Assembly (NCBI GenBank): GCA_023079485.1
Contig: CM041084.1
Coordinates: 136,013,792 to 136,077,791 of the forward strand
Length of the DNA: 64,000 nucleotides
Direction: 5' to 3'
Origin: Archilochus colubris
Taxonomy: Eukaryota > Chordata > Aves > Apodiformes > Trochilidae
Part shown: piece after piece, positions 1-12,583 of the stretch
How positions within the stretch are numbered: position 1 is the stretch's first letter
Layout of the letters: each line of letters starts with the position of its first letter
Program-made: the position numbers and the translations under genes
Notes under the pieces: model-generated
What the model was told of the DNA's origin: nothing
Database searches by the model: none
Seen by the model: only the letters and a program-made list of their open reading frames with translations

Positions 1-175
1 AGTGCGTTGACTTCACCACTCAGTTTGGTGTCAGCAAACTTGCTGTCCATGTCACCAACAAAGATATTAAACAGCACTGGTCCAAGTACTGACACTTGAG
101 AAACACCACTCATCACACATCTCCATTTGGACACTGAGCCGCTGATCACAGCTCTAAGATGTCATAGATTGTCTA
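1..175 (-). mobile_element. CR1 LINE fragment (reverse transcriptase core), antisense
   Basis: Minus strand translates to [19 protein letters not shown], then [11 protein letters not shown]. The catalytic FADDTKL has lost one Asp codon, and about 20 bp of the stretch before it, normally encoding IECTL, is missing. It runs off the left edge of the window. Confidence 0.85.
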
Positions 176-187
176 GTTACTACTCTC

Positions 188-233
188 CTGCATGGGCAGG
201 GACACCTCCCTCTAAACCAGGTTGTTCAAAGCA
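188..233 (-). mobile_element. CR1 3'-region scrap, antisense
   Basis: CATGGGCAGGGACACCTCCC and AGGTTGTTCAAAG match the 3' part of CR1 read in reverse. It lies out of the normal order relative to the fragment at 1-175, so it is a separate insertion or a rearranged piece. Confidence 0.7.
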
Positions 234-3015
234 AAGAATACTATTTTCTCCTTGTAATTTTAAAAAACCGTATCAAGTTTGAATTATATTTATGCAATCA
301 TTTCAAAACTCACTTTGGAAATAACATATTAGGGAAGGATTCTCACTTTTACACTTCTGCTTCTACAGATAGACTAAAGAAAACAAAAACAGCTTGGAAG
401 AGTATCCGGCGGGAAACAAATTTAGATTGTTGGCTCCTGTTCCCCCCTTAGTGCAGAGTACAAAAGTTAAGAATGAAACAACACCCTCTAGCCTAAAAAA
501 ATCTAAAAATTCCCAAAGAGGAGGTTCATAGTATGTTTGTAGATATGTTCACCTGATGTCCTGGGAGTTATCATAAGCAGGTAAATTAGAGTTTCCTGGA
601 TTTTTAAAGGATTAGAGATTTTTTTTTAGAGAATTAGAGGATTTTTCTAATCGGTTCCATACAGGGAAGGTAATTCCTGGGAAGCATCTCTGCTCCATTT
701 TCTCCCCCCCTCCTTGTTAATACAATTTCAGAAAAGCAAAGGCTCCTACTGTATTGTGAAAAAACAAAGCCACTTGGAGAAAAGTTAACCCCATTGCTCT
801 AAATCTAATCTAGAGAAGTAAACAAGAGAGCTTCAAAAGAAACACATTTTCTGCAAATGGTGTTAACTGGTTTTATTGCCTGTAGAGGAAATGACAGCTC
901 ATCAGGCTGGATGTGATTAAAGAATCACAATGGATTTTTTAACTTTGCACTTCTTCATGCAAATTATTGCAAAACTATGTTATGAAAATTAACTTAAAAT
1001 CTCTTTTCCCTGCTTTTTATTTCCATACACATTTTAAAGAATAACAAAAAATAAATATGCAATACAATATTTTTCATCTGAATCTCTCTATATAAAAGAT
1101 ATTAATATTGTTGTTCATATGTATTTAGCTACCTGTAATTTCCATAAATAAAAGTCAGTACTTCAAGTAGCTTGCAACATAAACCACTGATTCATCTCCC
1201 TTTGAAATCAACGGATTGTACAATAAATCTGACTAGTAATACAGAAAATATTATAATGTACATAATAACCAATAAATGTAGGCCATCTACTGTTTATAAT
1301 TTAAAATTGACCTCAAGAGAATAGCAAATAGATATGGATTTTGAATCTATATGATTTAAATTCTAATTTAGAGTCTAGATTAATATAAAAGCTGGAAAAT
1401 TTTCTGGTCCGCATGGATTTTTACTATTGTATAATTCATGAATGCAGTCATATAATCTGTGTTGCACAGGACGTGCCAGTCAGAAAAAAATTAAATATCC
1501 CTTATTTCCATATTGTACATTTTTCTACAATGTTTATGTTCCAAAATTTGTTTTTCAAAGACATAGGGGAAATTGTGGAATATATAGTTTTATATGTAGG
1601 ACACACTGTTAAAAAGAATTGATTTTGTACTTTATAAAGCTATATGAACCCCTGGTGTAGAGCAGACATAGAAAGATGCTGCAAACATGAATCAATACCA
1701 ATTATTCTGTTTCTGTTTGGTAAATTGGAAGATATTAAAATTTCCTTCTTGTCTGAAAGACAAGAAAGTAGGATGAGTAAACAGTAAGTTGGGCAACAGC
1801 TAGTAAACTGGAAAAAAGAAAACCACTACAGGTAGTGTAAACACATGGAATTGATGATGGGAAGAGAGTAGAACATTTGTAAATCAGTATGGTAAATTTG
1901 ATAACAACTTTAGCTGAGAAAATACTAAAAGATGTATTTTACCTTAGTAGCTGAGAGATGAGAGAAACTAAAGAAATATGTCATTCCTTTGGGTTCACTA
2001 AAAATGAAATTAGGAGAAAAGCAATTTTTGCAGTCTTTGAATTGAAATATTTTTTTTCATCAGCATTTTTCCTGATGACTGAATCTAATATGGATTCTGG
2101 TGGGTTTAAATTTTTTTAAAAATTTATTCTACACATTCCACATGAAAGGCCCATAGCCAGACCTTATAACCAGCACAGAGTGCAAAAAGCACTGAAAATT
2201 AATATGGTTATTGGGTTTGGGGTTTTTTTGTGAAGTAGAGTCACATGCATACTCTCAAAACCCAAAATAAGGGCTCACTTGCAAACCTGTATTTCGAGAT
2301 TTTGTAAGACTCTCAGAAGCTTTGTCAAGGAGCATTCTCCAGGGTAAGTAAGGGTAAGTAAGAAAGACAGTCTTTCCCACAGATAGCCTACAATCCCAGT
2401 GCCAAAGGGAATGAATGGAAGGCAGAGGCAGGCAGGTTTTTCTACAATGTCATTAATAAAGTTTAGAGTATTAGTTTTTCAACCAATTCTGTAGCCAGTG
2501 CTAGATGGAGAAAATTTGCAGACACAGTATAGAAAAGCTTCAGGAAGGGATTTTGTGCCTGAGGAAGGCACAGATAAGCAGGCAATTATGGCTGCCACTG
2601 CTGATAGAGTGAAGATAGAACCTTGATAAATTAGCAAATGTAATAGTGTGAGACTAAATGCTTAGGGCTTGAAAAAGAGAAGAGGGCTGCTGATGATATG
2701 GTGGAGAAGGGACAGTTACAGAGAGGCAGGAAACACAGATGGTGTTTGGTGTGGTTAGATTAATGAACAAGAAGCTGGTTCTAGCAACAGCATGTTGAAT
2801 GGAAATTGGTCTGGATGTTCTGTTTTACTCAAAATATGTTTTCTGTGATAGCTCCTACATTATGCATACATCACTCTTGCTAGGACAGGCTGCTTGTATG
2901 ACAGGGGTATCTGATAGTTCCGGGGTTTATAAGGGTTCCTTGTTAACTTTAAAAGCTTCTGCATCTTTTCCTTTGGGGAATTGGGTTTTTTTCACCCTTT
3001 CTTTTAAATTCCAGA

Positions 3016-3280
3016 CTCATAGAATCATAGAATTTTCTGGGTTGGAAGGGACCTCAGAGATCATCAAGTCCAACCCTTGATCCACTGCTGCTGCAGTTAC
3101 TAGACCTGCACTGAGTGCAACATCCAGTCTCTTTTTAAATATCTCCAGGGCCGGAGAATCCACCACTTCCCTGGGCAGCCCATTCCAATGCCTGACCACC
3201 CTCTTGGTAAAGAAATTCTTTCTAATGTCCAAACTAAACCTCCCCTGGCACAACTTGAGACCGTGCCACTCGAACACAGA
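3016..3280 (-). mobile_element. CR1 LINE 3' end, antisense
   Basis: Opens with the reversed 3' terminus (CATAGAATCATAGAATT, GGTTGGAAGGGACCTCAGAG). The minus-strand translation contains the ORF2 C-terminus ([38 protein letters not shown]). It is 5'-truncated at about 265 bp and is one of the better preserved copies here. Confidence 0.95.
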
Positions 3281-3882
3281 CTGAAAAATTCCAAGCCATC
3301 TATTCTGTTATCACTTCATTCCCACCAAGTGAGAAAAAATCTCCAGGTATTTTCTTTTTTTATTTACTGTTAACACTGAGGAAGTTGTTATACCATTTTT
3401 AGAAGCTACCTTTGCAAGTGGAAATGTACCAAGCAGGGAGAAATTGCATTTACTGTCTACTGTTCCCTCTGCTATTTAGAATACCAGCTATGGCAGATTA
3501 CATGTGAATTTTGAATTTTTCCCCAAAATGTTCATTAATATCAGCTTGTAGATTTCTATTTTGTTTGACAAAAAGTGACTTAATCCTTGAGAGTTAAAAG
3601 TTTCAATTTTACAAACTTTATGTATTTTACACATTTCTCTTTGTGCACTGCACGATTCTTCTAATAGGCCAGGTTTCCTCAAAACTGATAAATGACATAA
3701 AAACCTGTTGGATACATAACAAAAATACATATTTAGTAAGTTCATTTTCATATTGTACAGTTTGAATTACTAAGGTTTTTAAGCTGAGTATTATGAAAAA
3801 TGAGCAGTCAGTCCTGGGTTGCAGTACACTCGTCTACAGTTATAAGCTCATATCTTTTATGGGTTTTTTTCCAAGGAAAAGA

Positions 3883-3957
3883 ACAAAGTAAAACAAAACA
3901 AACCAAAAAACGAACTAACCAAAAAAAGCAACAAAACCAAACACAACAAAAAAACAA
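3883..3957. repeat. A/C-rich low-complexity tract
   Basis: Repeated AAAACAAA and AACCAAAA words over about 75 bp. No coding signal. Confidence 0.8.
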
Positions 3958-5005
3958 TATTTAGTTTTAACTCAAACTATCATGAGAAGAGAAGAAAAAA
4001 AATGACATTAAGAAACCTCCCCAACTTGGAAAATAATGATGTGAACAAACATGCTTCATGGAAATCTTCCTGAACTGAATACCAGAAGGAAGTTCATCAT
4101 AATGGTTTTTACTTACTGCTTCTCCCTGTGGCTTCTGCTAACTTGCTGTAGGCAGAAGATGTAAAGTCATCCTCTGTTCCTGGAGATGGGAAATTTGACC
4201 TGCTCAAACACTGTTGCTCTGTCTTCTGGTTCAAGCATGTAAGAAGCATCAATTTCTCAATGGTCTGACCAGGAGGTCCCATCAACCTGTACATCTGGGC
4301 GCTTCTTAGCTCCCAGCACTCTGTGTGGTTTTTCTCACCAAGAAAAGTAGGCTTAGCACAAGCTCCCTGTGAAGCCTCTCTGCTTTTGCAGTTGTTTTAG
4401 GAAGTATTCCAGGCTGTCCTCCCTGCCCAGTTTCGGTCATAACTGCATTCAGGATGTACTCCTTGGTGTACCACCTGAGCTCCTGTAAACTCTGTCCCCC
4501 AAGGGACGCCAGGAAATTTGGCACCTGACTTGGGATCAGTGCCACACTTGTGAGGTATCAGAGAACAAATCAGTGAACATCTTAAGTGCTATACTCACCA
4601 GAAACTTGCCAGCTACTCTTTTTTATTTCTTCCATATTTTTAAACTATCACATGAAAACAGTATATACTAAATAAAGGTAAAGTGGGTTTTTGTTGTTTG
4701 TTTGTTTTTTTAAAAAAAAAAGTCAATTCCCATTTCCTTTTTAATTCCTGGGCTCAGACTTAAAAAAAACAGCTTTTTCTCTTAAAGTCCTGGTATTCTG
4801 AATAAACATATAACAATTCCACTAAAAAACAAAAATCATCAAATGTCCTATGGACTTTTTGCTTACTGTGTAGCCATGGAAGCAGGGGACAAAATATATT
4901 TTCAATATTCATTTTTAAAGAAATTACTTATATGTGGGCGTGCAACACTTTATAATGCTGCAAAATCTACTCCCTTCCAAGGTCTATGTTGAGGATGTTG
5001 CACAT

Positions 5006-5038
5006 AATAAAATACAGTATTAAAAAAAAAAAAAAAAA
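5006..5038 (+). repeat. AATAAA followed by A17
   Basis: AATAAA (5006-5011), then 10 bases, then 17 A (5022-5038). It looks like the 3' end of a retroposed mRNA, but no parent gene is recognisable in the preceding sequence. Confidence 0.5.
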
Positions 5039-5580
5039 GGAGAAATAAAACTAAATAAATCCTCCAACCTTTCATAAATTTGAGTGCAAAAAAGGTTGAA
5101 AAAGTCCCCAAATTAGGATATGTTGGAATATGATTAAAATTATAGTGTTTCCTTTATATCAGTAGAGGTGCAGGATTCTTGGCAGCAGCAGATGGAGGTA
5201 GGAAGAGCCTTTCAGTACAGCTGAAAAAAAGGCATGTACAGGAGAGTGCGGGGAGAACAGCTGGAAGCTTAAGAAGAAACAGGGACACCATGAATCACCC
5301 TTCTTTCCTAGGCTGCTTTTGGAGCAGCAGGGCGCTTTATTATGAGTTTAGAGTAAGCTCCTACTCACCCACTGCTTTTTTTTAATACAATATCTCACAG
5401 TCTCAAGGACTCAGTGGGAAAACAGCCAAATCTGGAGGAAGAGAATATGATCAAGGCATGAAAATTGCCTTCAGATATGCAAAGAAGGGAGTAGTCTCAA
5501 CAGAGGTATGGGCTAGGATGGGGGAAAAAAAAAAAAAAAAGGATTAAACTGCAGAAAAGACAATTTCCTTTTGATACTAG

Positions 5581-5776
5581 GCAGGAATTTTTAACAGTGA
5601 GAGCAGTGAAGCTCAGCAATGGATTACTTGAGAAGGTTTGTAGACTGGCAGGCTTTAAGAGCCATTTAGACAATCATCTGACAGCAAGGACATGAGTAGT
5701 GCTTAGGCAGCTTTAGCACAAGAAGATGGACTGCATGATCCTTCCAGGTTCTTTCCAGCTCTCTGAGTCTGTGCAT
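5581..5776 (+). mobile_element. Old CR1-like 3' fragment
   Basis: A degraded match to the CR1 3' region (GCCATTTAGACAATCATCTG, GGACTGCATGATCCTTCCAG, TTCCAGCTCTCTGAGTCTGTG). The divergence suggests an older CR1 subfamily. Confidence 0.6.
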
Positions 5777-8700
5777 AGAGCAATAGCCACAGCTAATCTG
5801 CATTCACAGGCTTACTTCTGCCAAAAATAAAGTCTAGAATAAGGTGAATCTGAAAATGTGACTCTTAATCTATCTACCTGCATGGTTCCTACTAGTGGGG
5901 TTTCTCTCCAAGTCAAGCAGAGAGAACCTTTATTTACAAGGTCTCATACAGGTCACATAGAGGAAAATTATTAGAATTCAGTTTCTCTGCACTGCAAGAT
6001 CAAGAACTGAGTCAATCCTCTGGGATTCAACCCACACTTCAGGGAGTCTAAGTTTATCATATCTGCTGCTTAAACTTCTAACCAAATAAAATCTCTGTTG
6101 GGAGATATACCAGATTACGGTCATTGTGTTTCTGTTTTAAATTCACTCAGACCTTTGAGAAATTCCTATGTTTTTTACTAGCACAGATCATCTGTTATTG
6201 TTGATCTATTAATCTATTCTTCCCAAAGCATGCAAGTGACCAGGGTTTCAGTGTTTTTCAATGTTATTTTATCCTCAACATGATTACATTGAGATCTGCA
6301 AGTGCTTTAGATTTATTCCTGCTCAGCATCTGATGCTCAATTATTAATTCATTAATGTCTGTAAAGTGTTTTGAAGATGAAAAACGCTGTAAAACTGCTA
6401 ACTGGTGCTTGGATGCTACTATTACTGCTGCTGAAGCTGATAGGTAATAAACTTGGAACACGTCCCCAAAGTACATGATAAGGAAAGGTCATCTAATTCA
6501 GTAGTTAATGAAGAAAGGAGTAAACGAGACTGAGATTCCAGAACTACACTGTTTTTTTTTAATGCAGAGTCCAAAAGTCATTATAGTTATGAGACCAGAT
6601 TTGTTTTTCTTTAAACAAAGCATGTCTAACTATTAAATAGATCTAAAGGGGGGGAAAAATGAATGCAAGGAATAGTTTAAAATAATAAGGTAAAAAGCAT
6701 TTTCCACTCGCTTCTGGGAAGGCAGGGCATTTTGGTTTCTGTCCTTCATTCCAATTAATTTTTACTTTGTAGCTGAGCTTGAACATTAAAGAGCATTTGG
6801 ATGGAACAGCCCTTTGGCAGCTGTAGAGAATAGAGAGGTCTGTAATGGCATTCAGTCTCTGTGACTTTCAGAACAGTATCAGTAGAATTTTGCTATAGCA
6901 CTGCTTTGTTTCTGCTCCAGGAAGATACCTTTTAAACAAATCAGGGCTTTTTGGTGGGATGAGGCCAGAACCCTAAATAAACATGCAAGAAGATCTCAGC
7001 AGGTAGGGCTTTGCTTTCAGGCTCTGACATCTAGGTGCTTGCCATAAGGTCAGTAATGCCTTTATAGTACCCTCTTTGGTTCCCTTCAGGCCCACCATCC
7101 TGCTGGATGACATCTGAGACTTGCTCTTACCTCTGCCTGAGAGATGTACAGAAAAAAGAACAGACTTGTATTGATTTTTCACACACTATCCACCTACCCA
7201 CACAGACACAGTCCTGATCATCAGATACTTGGGGAGTTTTTCTAAGTTTCACACATATGTTGCTGTATAACAAAACACTGTTCTCTACTACAGGACTGCA
7301 AATGTTGATGACCCAATTCCTACCACCTCTATACAAACCACCTTTAAGAAAAATTCTGAGCAGAGGCCAGCTGAAGTGATCAGACAGAGCTTTGACCCCA
7401 AGTGTCAGACTCCTTTGTTTGAACTGCAATCATTGCATGAGCCACTCTGCCCTCAGCAGAAGAACTGAGCACATAAAACCCCTCAGGGCTGAAACTCTTT
7501 AGAAATGTGGAAGACAACCAGAGAAGTTTAAACTCAGTGCTTCAATTTGTATCTGCAAGCAATAGAAACCAAAATGGACAGACACAGACACACACAAAAG
7601 AAAACAAAAAGTGAAGAGGAAGCTTTATGTATGATGAAAGCTTAAGCTTGAGGTTTTTAATAGTTTTAGTCAACTCAACCAGGCAATGATAACACTAAAT
7701 ATGTAATGCAGGGATTTGAGAACTGCACTACACATAAAAGTAGAATGAGTAATCTGATTTTAAACAGGGGATAATGGAAGTTGAAAAAGTAGAGAAGAAG
7801 CCAAGCCTCAGTTTTATGGGTGGAGTCTTTGATAAGAGACAAAACACTGAATAAGATTGGAACAGAACACTCAGATTGAGGCTATAAAAAGATACAAAAT
7901 TAAGTTCGTAAAAATACAATAAATTCAAATTTGAAGGGCAGGGGAGCCAATCAGTTCAAGCTGACACCCACAGGCTATTGTTCAGACATGATGAATATAA
8001 TAGGTAATTCAAAATAGAAGAAATTAGATAATATATGGTAGAAAGGCAGGAGGCAGAGTTCAGTGCTGGGAGCCTTAGAAATATAGCTCATGAAACAATA
8101 TATGTAACTATGTACATATTCACATCTAAGCAGAACAAGAAAGGGTAATGTTGACATTTGAAGAAGGATGCAGAAAATTAAACATGTTTTCCAAATTTTT
8201 CATGAGCCCCCTGAATAGGATCTAAATGGCCAAACAAGTTTCTCCTTAAATGTAAAATACATTACCAAAGGAGAACAACTTATTGCTAATGTGTATGTGG
8301 GGAGAAAATATTATCAGGTGTGATGAACATCATTTCACATACCACAGAAATCAGTGAGGTTAACTCTATCTTTAGTTAAATAGAACTGATGACATAATGT
8401 ATTATGGCACCTGGTGGACACATAGCACAGTAAGAAAGGTCTGCTGGCAGGAGCAGTAAGAGCAATCTGTTCAGCAAGGACAGGGGAGTTGGCAGCCTGC
8501 AGCCACAGCAGGCAGAGTGGATGGGCAGTGCTCTCTCCTGCAGAGTAGCTCCATTGACAGTAATGGTCAGACACAGTCCAGATCATACCCATGACCACAG
8601 GGACCAGATAGATTCCAGGTCCAGACAGAAAATCAAGTAAGGGTCAGAAGCAAAGGGGGACATGCATCCCTGCAGCCCAGGCAAAGATCAGGAGCAAATA

Positions 8701-8889
8701 TCTGAGCTCAAGTACAGTTCTTGATTAAAGTGTGGAGGCCTCAAAAAAGTATCTCATACTTCTGTCATGCATAGACAGTATAGCTGAACCATGGCAGATC
8801 TGAGGTTGAGCACAGGAAACTAAACCCCTGGTAGAGGGGATGGAAGCTGCAAAGCCTGTTGGTACACGAAGGGCCTTGACAGTAATTTA

Positions 8890-9460
8890 GGAGCTGGTAC
8901 TGGGACCAGTACTGTTTAACATCTTTGTAGCAGATACAAGCAGCAGAACTGAGTGCACTCTCAGCAGATTTGGTGACAACACCAAGCTGTGAGGTGTGGT
9001 TGACATGCTGGAGAAGAGAGATGACATGCAGAGGGACACTGACAGGCTTCAGAGATGATCAGAGGGCTGGAGCACCTCTCCTATGGAAACAGGCTGAACA
9101 AGTTGGGGTTGTTCAGCCTGGAGAAGAGAAAGTTCTGGGGAAACTTAATAGCAGCCTTTGGGGCCTCCAAGAAAGCAGGAGAGAGACTTTTTAAAGAATC
9201 TTTAACAATAAGACAAGGGGTAGTGGCTTAAAACTGGAAGAGGGATTTAGGTTCGACATTAGGAAGAAATTTTTCCCTGTGAGTGTGGTGAAACAGCAGA
9301 ACAGGGAACCAGGGAAGTTGTGGCTGCCCCCTTCCTGGAAGTGTGCAAGGCCAAGTTGTACGGGGCCTTGAGAAATGTGGTGTAGTGTGAGGTGTGTCTG
9401 CTCACGGCGGGATGATTGGAACTAGATGATCTTTAAGGTCACTTCCAACCCAAAGCATTT
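8890..9460 (+). mobile_element. CR1 LINE fragment with catalytic-region remnant
   Basis: Begins in the reverse transcriptase ([11 protein letters not shown]), continues through a mutated FADDTKL box (here RFGDNTKL), then jumps near 9050 to the LSYGNRLNKLGLFSLEKR-equivalent part, so roughly 250-300 bp typical of the family are deleted. It ends with the CR1 3' end (AGATGATCTTTAAGGTCAC, TTCCAACCC). It is inactive. Confidence 0.9.
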
Positions 9461-11702
9461 TTTTTTTCCTAGGAAAGCAGGTGGGGGCAATACCCCTTTC
9501 AAGAACATGTTCAAGGATCATAGCCTAAATCTAACATGCTACAGTTTACACTAATCTGTGACATTTTCTTGCTCTGGAAATACAACAGTGTTAGTGGCAG
9601 AAACAATTGCTAGAGAAATTACTTGAGCATTCCAGAGTTGTCACACATCCATATCACACATCTTCAGCTCCATATAAGGTCCATTGTCATACAAAAAAGC
9701 AGATGAGGCCTCCTGTATAGACTCCATCCTCTCTATTAGTATAGGAATAGCCAAACAGAAACTATATCCTATGGTCACTCTGTGAATGATGCAATCTACA
9801 GGTCCTGAAGGCAAATCTACATGACTTGGTTAGTGAGCGAGAACCCTTCTTACTCAAACTTGTATCCTATTATTTTGCCTTCTAACGTGTACTAGAAACC
9901 ATGGGTTGTAGGTCCAGTTTCTCAAAGACTTTGTTCTACCAGATGAAAGAACCAAGTAGTTGGTCACTGTGCAGCTATTTTATCTTACAGAAAGATCTGG
10001 AATATTATTTCCACTTTGCCTTGGTCTTTTTTTTCCTGTTCCAGGACTTGCATGATACCTGTCCATCTTCTGACAAACTGATGACCTTTGTCTGAAAAGA
10101 TGAATACTAAAATATTGTTATCTTTGGGACCATCTCTCAGTTCATGGAAAAAGAAATTAACCGGAAGAACATAATTTTTTTATTCTTTACTCTCAAAATG
10201 AAAAGTTAGGTTCTGATACAGGAATGTACTTATTTAGACTGGAGGTCAATCCAATCCAGAGCCCTGTCTCTGACCATAGCAGTTATTCCCCAGAGATGAA
10301 AGACCAGTGACAGGAAAAGTGTGTTCACCCAGTTTTTCACCTGCAAAGCTATAAAAGTCATGCACCAAAATTCAGTCAGATTATTTCTAAGAAGTCTGGT
10401 AGGTTACTTTCCATCAACCAACCTGAAGCTGAACATAGGTAAACACAGGTTGATCCAGAGTTTAAACATATTCAAAGATAGATTATTAGTGGAAAGTCAT
10501 CTCTCATATTCAAAAAAACTAGAATATCTGACTGATGAGATGCCAGGTAAGCCTCTGGATATTTTGCTTCATGTTCCTAAAATATGTCACTTATTTAAAG
10601 CAAGATTACACAATCAAATGTTTTATCCTATTGAAAGGTGCTTTGACTCTGGTCCCATGACAGTCAAAACTGTAGTTTGCCCAGTTGGTGTTGCTTGAGG
10701 TAGTTCCACTTTTCATAACATCTTTAAATAGTAATTGGAGCTGGGACTATCTCTGACCTTCCCAAATCACACTAAAATAAAATGAATGAGGGCAGCTGGT
10801 ACTTCAAGGAAAATTCTGCTCTGAATTTTATATTTCAAGTTAGTCTTTTGCCTTGAAATTGCTAGGAATCTACTGTTTTGCTATGTAATGTGCCTGCAGT
10901 TATCATATCCATTAGTCAAAAGCTAAGTAGGAATTTATAACAGTGCATTAGGACGCTGAGAACTCCAGGGAGAAAATGAAGTTAATGTTACAGCAAATGA
11001 CTTTCAAAATGTTCTGTTCTGTGTCTTTAAATTTCAGGCCCTGAAAAGAAAGCAAAAGAAAAAAGAAAAAGAAGCACATGAAAGGAGGAGATCTGCCTGT
11101 GACTGAAAGTCCAGCTGTGTAAACAAGTTTAGTGACTTCTTTTATCTTTAATTGGTCTTATACACTGATCTTTCTGGTGCCAAAATCACACACTTCACAT
11201 TAATTCTTCAGTAATACAGCTTTATTTCCAGATGAAATTGGTCTAAAATGTCAAACTGATATGTGTCACTTGCAATCTATTAATATATCAAGCTTTTTCC
11301 AGGGAACATCAACAACTGTCTTCTGTTATATTGCTTTAAACGTCTGAGAAGGAAACAGATTTATACTGCTGAAAATGTGAATATAGGCACTAAAATTGTG
11401 CCAATAGTTCTATTCACTTCATGAGATGTAGAAGATACTCAGCTGGCATAAATTTTTTGGCCAAATTACATTACCTTCAGAGATGTCATTCCCCTTAATA
11501 TGGTCAAATAATTGGCCTATAGACTTCAGAAGATAAATGTCTCACAAATGCAGAACAGGCTGTTGTCTTTCCTGAGAGTTTAGGACCTTTGAGTAACAAG
11601 ATATTCACATAATTATATAGATTAGTCTGGAGTACACACTGAAGTAGACTCTGAAAACTCCTGTGAAACAAAGAAGTCGTGTACAGGCAAATGAAAATCA
11701 GT

Positions 11703-11760
11703 ACTGATAAATGCAAGGTGATGCACACTGGCCATAAAAATAAGTTAATGAGACAACAAG
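11703..11760 (+). mobile_element. Short CR1 ORF2 fragment
   Basis: The sense strand reads DKCKVMHTGHKNK, like the CR1 AKCKVMHLGH block. It is too short and diverged to delimit well. Confidence 0.45.
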
Positions 11761-12130
11761 CAAATGAACTGTCTGTCCATCTGACATGGGTCAAAGTGAC
11801 CCATATGTGAGAAATGGGCATCAAAGCAAAATCACAGTCTGTGTGCAGTTGTGCTCCGAAAAACAAATATTTTGGGTTACATGGTATATATGGCATAATG
11901 AAGTATGTAAAGAAGATTGTGTCAATACAATGATGTAGTATTGCCTGCACAGTTGAAAGGGATTTGATAACATTACACATAGAAATGAAAAAAGGTGTAT
12001 GACGAAAAATAAATTTCTTTTCTTTAGTCCTTCCATTTCTTCTGCATGATTATTACATAAAATTAGAAGAAGCAAATTTAGAAATAAACACTGAAGTACT
12101 TTTTCCTGCTACAGATGGGATTATGTTGCT

Positions 12131-12154
12131 GTATATATATGTGTGTGTGTGTGT
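12131..12154. repeat. (TA)n(TG)n microsatellite
   Basis: An alternating TA block followed by a GT block in intergenic DNA. Confidence 0.9.
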
Positions 12155-12510
12155 AATTATATATAAAACAGCTATAACGTAGGTTAAAACCTGACTGATG
12201 GTAAGACAGTCATAACTATTATCAAATTTGGCATTAACTGATAATAAACATAATTTCAAAACCAACCATTCAAATGTAATTCATGACTTAAGAAAGCCTC
12301 TAATATTTACAGATTTGCCATATGGTAAATAGAGTTTTTGCATTTAGTGAGTCCTTCCAAGCAGCAAATAACCATGCGAAATAGGACACTAGACTAGAAT
12401 AATCTTAGTTTGATGTAATTTAGAAATTCCTTTTCTGCCAAGAATTATTGTTTTCCACCAATAGATGGACAGACAAGAACCTGAGTGACTGGCTGTGGCC
12501 ATTACTATTT

Positions 12511-12583
12511 TGAGCAGGAGGGTTGGACTGAAGACTTCCAGAGATGGTTTCAAGTCTCAAAAATTCTTTGATTCTCTGATTCA
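12511..12583 (+). mobile_element. CR1 3'-end fragment
   Basis: AGGAGGGTTGGACTGAAGAC, then TTTGATTCTCTGATTC, resemble the CR1 3' terminus with its octamer tail. It is diverged. Confidence 0.65.

Noticed and set aside
10321..10698. 125-codon open frame in the gene desert
   Set aside because: No recognisable domain, no ATG at the stated first codon (GTG), no splice context and ordinary AT-rich composition. It is consistent with chance.
11504..11980. 158-codon minus-strand open frame
   Set aside because: Overlaps a CR1 fragment on the other strand and has no domain signature. It is a chance frame.
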